9,324 nt of DNA, from NCBI GenBank assembly GCA_903959665.1, contig CAJBXY010000082.1:1-9324 (forward strand), given 5' to 3'. Of this stretch, positions 6,980 through 9,324 are shown piece after piece. Origin of the DNA: an uncultured Solirubrobacterales bacterium. GTDB taxonomy: Bacteria > Actinomycetota > Thermoleophilia > Solirubrobacterales > Solirubrobacteraceae. The notes below the pieces were generated by a model. It made no database searches and was not told where the DNA came from. It was given only the letters and a program-made list of their open reading frames with translations. The position numbers were made by a program, and so were the translations under genes. Every line of letters starts with the position of its first letter. Position 1 is the stretch's first letter.

Positions 6980-7387
6980 ATGATCAAACTAAGCCGCACA
7001 CAACTCGCAGCCGGTGGAACGATTCTCGCCCTCGGCGCTCTGACGGCCGTCGCTATCGGAGCACAGAGCGACGGTTCCAACTCGGCAGCCCAGAAAGCGA
7101 CGCCGGTAGAAGTTCGCACCGTCGTCGTCAAGCGCACGGTGAGAGTTACCAAGCACCGTAAGCCAAAGAACGCTGCCGCAGGAGGCGCCGGCGCTACCAG
7201 CGGAGCTTCACCGAGCTACAGCTCCGGCGCGCCGGCAACGGTGCCGGTCAGCTCATCGCCCAATTACTCGGCTCCCAAGCCGGCACCGGTTCAAAGCCAG
7301 ACCAGCAGCTACGGCGGCGGCGGCGAAAGCGAAGAGCACGAGGAGAACGACGAGAACGAAGACGAGTACGAGGGCGACGACGACTGA
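6980..7387 (+). CDS. Small single-TM protein with basic strand, PAPVQ linker and acidic tail
   Basis: A 135-aa protein from ATG 6980. Residues 8-28 are a hydrophobic signal anchor. Then comes VEVRTVVVKRTVRVTKHRKP (about 43-62), strongly basic with alternating Val, suggesting one charged beta strand or a partner-binding segment. A Ser/Ala/Gly/Pro linker follows, containing NYSAPKPAPVQSQTSS (about 95-110). The last 20 residues are mostly Glu, Asp and Asn. No known family is recognised. It is the first gene of the rightward operon, without a visible Shine-Dalgarno. The PxPVQ-x-x-T-S motif is repeated at the C-termini of the next two proteins, and the acidic end recalls the minus-strand protein at 4414-4728. 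A role as an envelope accessory, scaffold or metal-binding component of the redox system is inference only. Confidence 0.8.
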   Translation: MIKLSRTQLAAGGTILALGALTAVAIGAQSDGSNSAAQKATPVEVRTVVVKRTVRVTKHRKPKNAAAGGAGATSGASPSYSSGAPATVPVSSSPNYSAPKPAPVQSQTSSYGGGGESEEHEENDENEDEYEGDDD

Positions 7388-7437
7388 TCGCCGCTCCCAG
7401 CTTCCAATCAAGATCCGAAACAGAAAGAACACCGCAA

Positions 7438-7707
7438 ATGAATTCCAAGACGACAACTACCCAGAGCAAGCCACGAGCCCGCCGCAAGAACAAGACGATT
7501 CTTCCGGTGATGCTGGCCAGCGCGGCACTATTCGCCTCGATCGGCGGCTTCCTCGGACTCCAAGTGGCCGCCGGTAACGATCCGATGCTTGGCGCCGGCG
7601 CCACTTCGACCCAGGCGGCCAGCTCGGCGGCCAACCCGGACAGCAACGCTCGCTCGCAGTCCTCAACCCCGAAGCCAACCCCGGTACAGACGAGCACCAG
7701 CGGTTAG
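7438..7707 (+). CDS. Small single-TM protein, DPxLGA paralogue 1
   Basis: An 89-aa protein from ATG 7438. It has a basic N-terminus (KPRARRKNK), one TM at about 21-43 (ILPVMLASAALFASIGGF...), then LQVAAGNDPMLGAGATST and a Ser/Thr/Pro tail ending KPTPVQTSTSG. Positive residues before the TM predict a cytoplasmic N-terminus and an exported tail. The TM-to-DPxLGA block aligns without gaps to the next protein (PVxLASAAxF...QVAxGxDPxLGA), so the two arose by duplication. It lacks the basic Val-rich strand found in its neighbours. The leader AGAAAGAACACCGCAA before the ATG is purine-rich rather than a classical Shine-Dalgarno and is nearly repeated before the next gene. No family function is known to me. 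Confidence 0.8.
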   Translation: MNSKTTTTQSKPRARRKNKTILPVMLASAALFASIGGFLGLQVAAGNDPMLGAGATSTQAASSAANPDSNARSQSSTPKPTPVQTSTSG

Positions 7708-7738
7708 GCCAGAAACCGCAAAGCGAAAAGAGACCGCA

Positions 7739-8116
7739 ATGACGAACCAGCAGAACAACCAACCTACGACACGGCCAGGCAAGGCGCGGACCAACGCAAC
7801 CGTGATGCCTGTCTTCCTCGCCAGCGCAGCGATCTTCACTCTGCTCGCCGGCCTGCTCGGCGTTCAGGTTGCCAACGGGCAAGACCCGCTGCTTGGCGCG
7901 AAGAAGCCCGAGGTAGTTCAGAAGAGCCTGATCCTGCGCAAGGTGATCAAGACGAAGAAGATCGTCACGGTCGTTGAAACGCCAAGCGGAACCTCCGCCT
8001 CTTCGGGCGGTAGCGCAACCTACGCCGGCGGCGGCAGCAGCTACAGCGCACCGGTGCAGAGCTACAGCGCACCGGTACAGTCGGCCCCGGCCCCCGTTCA
8101 GACTGCAACCTCCTAG
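7739..8116 (+). CDS. Small single-TM protein, DPxLGA paralogue 2
   Basis: A 125-aa protein from ATG 7739. It has a polar Gln/Asn-rich N-terminus, a TM at about 23-45, then VQVANGQDPLLGAKKP. The segment SLILRKVIKTKKIVTVVE (about 63-80) matches in style the basic Val/Ile strand of the protein at 6980. The tail is Gly/Ser-rich and includes SYSAPVQ twice, then SAPAPVQTATS at the very end. The frame is open back to an ATG at 7589, but that extension is Arg/Pro-rich and overlaps the previous gene. ATG 7739 is preceded by GAAAAGAGACCGCAA, matching the leader of the sister gene. The paralogy is to 7438-7707. It ends 4 bp before the ApbE start. The function is unknown; close linkage suggests work in the same membrane system as ApbE and the ferric-reductase-like protein. 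Confidence 0.85.
   Translation: MTNQQNNQPTTRPGKARTNATVMPVFLASAAIFTLLAGLLGVQVANGQDPLLGAKKPEVVQKSLILRKVIKTKKIVTVVETPSGTSASSGGSATYAGGGSSYSAPVQSYSAPVQSAPAPVQTATS
8039..8080 (+). repeat. 21-bp tandem duplication coding for SYSAPVQ x2
   Basis: Two adjacent 21-bp units (8039-8059 and 8060-8080) differ at a single base (ccggtGcag versus ccggtAcag). Both encode SYSAPVQ, and a third, diverged protein-level copy follows as SAPAPVQ. The near-identity implies a recent duplication or ongoing slippage in the linker. Confidence 0.85.
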
Positions 8117-8120
8117 GCTG

Positions 8121-9140
8121 ATGCCGACGATGACGAGTGCCCCTTCGAGCGATGTCGTAGACCGCGGCTTTGAGCTGATGGGCACGCAGATCCGAATCCT
8201 CGTCGGCGAGCCGAGCAGCGCCGAGGCGGGCAGCCCCGAGCACGCCGCCGACCGCGTTGAAGCCTTCCTTCACGTATACAACGAGACGATGTCTCGCTTT
8301 CGGCCCGATTCGGAGCTCAGCCGGTTGAACGAGGACGAGCGCGAGGAGATCCCAGCTTCGCCGCTGATGTGCAGCGCCATCGCAGCCGCGCTGGCGGCCG
8401 GCGAGCAGAGCGACGGGCTCGTCGATCCAACTCTTCTCGGTGAACTCGAGGATGCCGGTTACCGTGAGCATTGGACGGCCGAGAATCGCGTCGAATTGCG
8501 CGAGGCGTTGGCGGACGACCGCCCGAAGCCATCACCGGCAGGAGTAGCCCAAACAAGCCGCTGGCGCGAGATCACCGTTGACGAAGAGGCCGGCTTGATC
8601 CGCCGCCCGCGCGGCGTTCGGATCGACACCGGCGGCACCGGCAAAGGCCACGCCGCCGACCTGGCCGGCGAGCTTCTGGCCGGCTTTAAGACTTGGGCTG
8701 TTGACTGTGGCGGCGACGTCAGGATTGGCGGAACTTCAGGCGCCGAGCGCGAAGTACAGGTGCTCGGGGCGTTCGGCGACGGCCAGATTGAAACGATCAC
8801 GGTTCGCGGCGGCGCCGTAGCCACCTCAGGGCTCAACTCGCGGATCTGGCGCAACGCCGAAGGAAAGAGCGCCCACCACCTGATCGATCCCGCTACCGGC
8901 CAGCCTGCCTTCACCGGGCTTGTCGCGGTAACAGCCGCCGCTCCGACTGCCGTTGAAGCTGAGACGCTCGCAAAAGTCGCGCTGCTTAAGGGGCCGGCAG
9001 CAGCGTCGTCGGTCCTCGCCCGATTCGGGGGCATCACAGTCGATGAAGGCGGTAACGTTGAGCGGGTCGGTCAGCTCGAAGCTGCGCCCCGCGTGAAAAT
9101 CACAATGCCTTCCTCAAAAAGCACCAAGGGCAGCCGATGA
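8121..9140 (+). CDS. apbE: FAD:protein FMN transferase, ApbE family
   Basis: A 339-aa protein from ATG 8121; ATG 8130 is an alternative. TAGG from the previous stop sits just upstream. Family motifs are in order: ELMGTQIRI (18-26), MSRFRPDSELSRLNE (57-71), RIDTGGTGKGHAADL (167-181), WAVDCGGDVRIGG (192-204), GAVATSGLNSRIW (231-243) and HHLIDPATGQPA (252-263). ApbE enzymes cleave FAD and attach FMN by a phosphoester bond to Thr/Ser of target proteins in NqrB/C, RnfG and FMN-binding-domain reductases. The usual Mg-binding A-D-x-x-A-T is here A-E-T-L-A-K (280-285), a substitution I recall from actinobacterial members. No signal peptide or lipobox is seen, unlike many Gram-negative ApbE lipoproteins, so it may work in the cytoplasm or be exported otherwise. 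The frame open back to 7974 overlaps the previous gene and is not used. The stop overlaps the next gene (ATGA). Confidence 0.95.
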   Translation: MPTMTSAPSSDVVDRGFELMGTQIRILVGEPSSAEAGSPEHAADRVEAFLHVYNETMSRFRPDSELSRLNEDEREEIPASPLMCSAIAAALAAGEQSDGLVDPTLLGELEDAGYREHWTAENRVELREALADDRPKPSPAGVAQTSRWREITVDEEAGLIRRPRGVRIDTGGTGKGHAADLAGELLAGFKTWAVDCGGDVRIGGTSGAEREVQVLGAFGDGQIETITVRGGAVATSGLNSRIWRNAEGKSAHHLIDPATGQPAFTGLVAVTAAAPTAVEAETLAKVALLKGPAAASSVLARFGGITVDEGGNVERVGQLEAAPRVKITMPSSKSTKGSR

Positions 9141-9324
9141 ACGGGCCGGACCCTTTCGAGTACGGCTGGTGGCTTGCCTCGCGCTCTTCGGGGATTGTCG
9201 CCCTGCTCGCGATCTCGATCTCGGTGATCATCGGCTTGATGATGGCCAACGGGCTGCCGCGCAAGCCTGGCGCCAAGCGCCAGCTGCTGGCGGTTCACGA
9301 ATCAACCGCGCTCGCCGGCCTGAT
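9137..9324 (+). CDS. Ferric-reductase-like transmembrane protein (N-terminal fragment, cut by window edge)
   Basis: The first 62 codons, from an ATG that overlaps the ApbE stop by four bases (ATGA). Residues EYGWWLASRSSGIVALL begin a first TM helix (about 10-37), followed by a short basic loop (RKPGAKR) and LLAVHESTALAGL at the start of a second helix. The SRxxGIVAL start and the His in the (L)xxHE segment match the heme-b-binding ferric-reductase-like/YedZ-MsrQ membrane family, whose members carry electrons across the membrane. Only two of the expected helices are visible, so the call rests on a short stretch. Coupling to apbE supports a flavin/heme electron-transfer role. An FMN-binding or ferredoxin-reductase domain could be fused or encoded next, outside the window. 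Confidence 0.75.
   Translation, partial: MNGPDPFEYGWWLASRSSGIVALLAISISVIIGLMMANGLPRKPGAKRQLLAVHESTALAGL

Noticed and set aside
7585..7615. GAGATST after DPMLGA as an ApbE flavinylation site
   Set aside because: The motif needs Asp, two residues, then Ser/Thr-Gly-Ala-Ser/Thr. Here Leu or Ala precedes the Gly, the spacing is off by two, and the paralogue replaces the stretch with KKPE.
7589..7738. Upstream extension of the third small-protein frame
   Set aside because: It overlaps the sister gene in another frame, is Arg/Pro-rich, and the ATG at 7739 has a leader matching that of its paralogue.
7974..8120. Upstream extension of the ApbE frame
   Set aside because: It lies wholly over the tail of the previous gene, and its Pro/Ala/Arg composition is typical of an out-of-frame reading. 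ApbE homology begins just after 8121.
7457..8185. Minus-strand open frame of 242 codons
   Set aside because: It runs antisense across two small-protein genes with clear paralogy and has no recognisable motif. It is an Arg/Cys-rich shadow.

Overview
The window is gene-dense, high-GC bacterial DNA. The style points to an actinobacterium, probably of the Thermoleophilia/Solirubrobacterales type. Signs are Ala/Arg-rich proteins, GTG/TTG starts, stop/start overlaps, an actinobacterial histidine kinase with an SHQMRTPLTG H-box, and small membrane proteins with Ser/Pro/Ala tails beside ApbE and a ferric-reductase-like protein. The taxonomic placement is an inference from protein style, not from a marker gene.

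Left third (1-3286, minus strand): a three-gene unit transcribed leftward. It encodes an amidase-signature hydrolase, an inositol-monophosphatase-family phosphatase (GTGA overlap) and an FAD-dependent oxidoreductase of the DAO fold that runs off the left edge. The tight packing suggests co-expression, perhaps for catabolism of an amide or amine compound, but the substrate cannot be read from sequence. A 29-bp gap holding a near-perfect 17-nt dyad separates this unit from a divergent gene at 3316-4410. That gene encodes a multi-pass membrane protein that looks like an M28 metallopeptidase whose metal-binding residues have been lost.

Middle (4414-6868, minus strand): an OmpR/PhoB-type response regulator, a two-TM HAMP histidine kinase and a 104-aa single-TM protein with an Asp-rich tail, joined by a short gap and a TGATG overlap. 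The last gene ends 3 bp from the convergent pseudo-peptidase gene.

Right third (6980-9324, plus strand): reading divergently from the regulator across a 111-bp control region are three small single-TM proteins with low-complexity extracytoplasmic tails. Two are clear tandem paralogues. Next come an ApbE-type FAD:protein FMN transferase and the first 62 codons of a ferric-reductase-like transmembrane protein (ATGA overlap), cut by the right edge. The right two thirds therefore resemble a two-component-controlled membrane flavin/heme redox module. Around it are uncharacterised small envelope proteins sharing a PxPVQ(S/T)xTS tail motif and, in two of the four, strongly acidic C-termini. The protein that ApbE would flavinylate is not visible and may lie just beyond the right edge. 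No RNA genes, CRISPR arrays, insertion sequences or integrases were seen.
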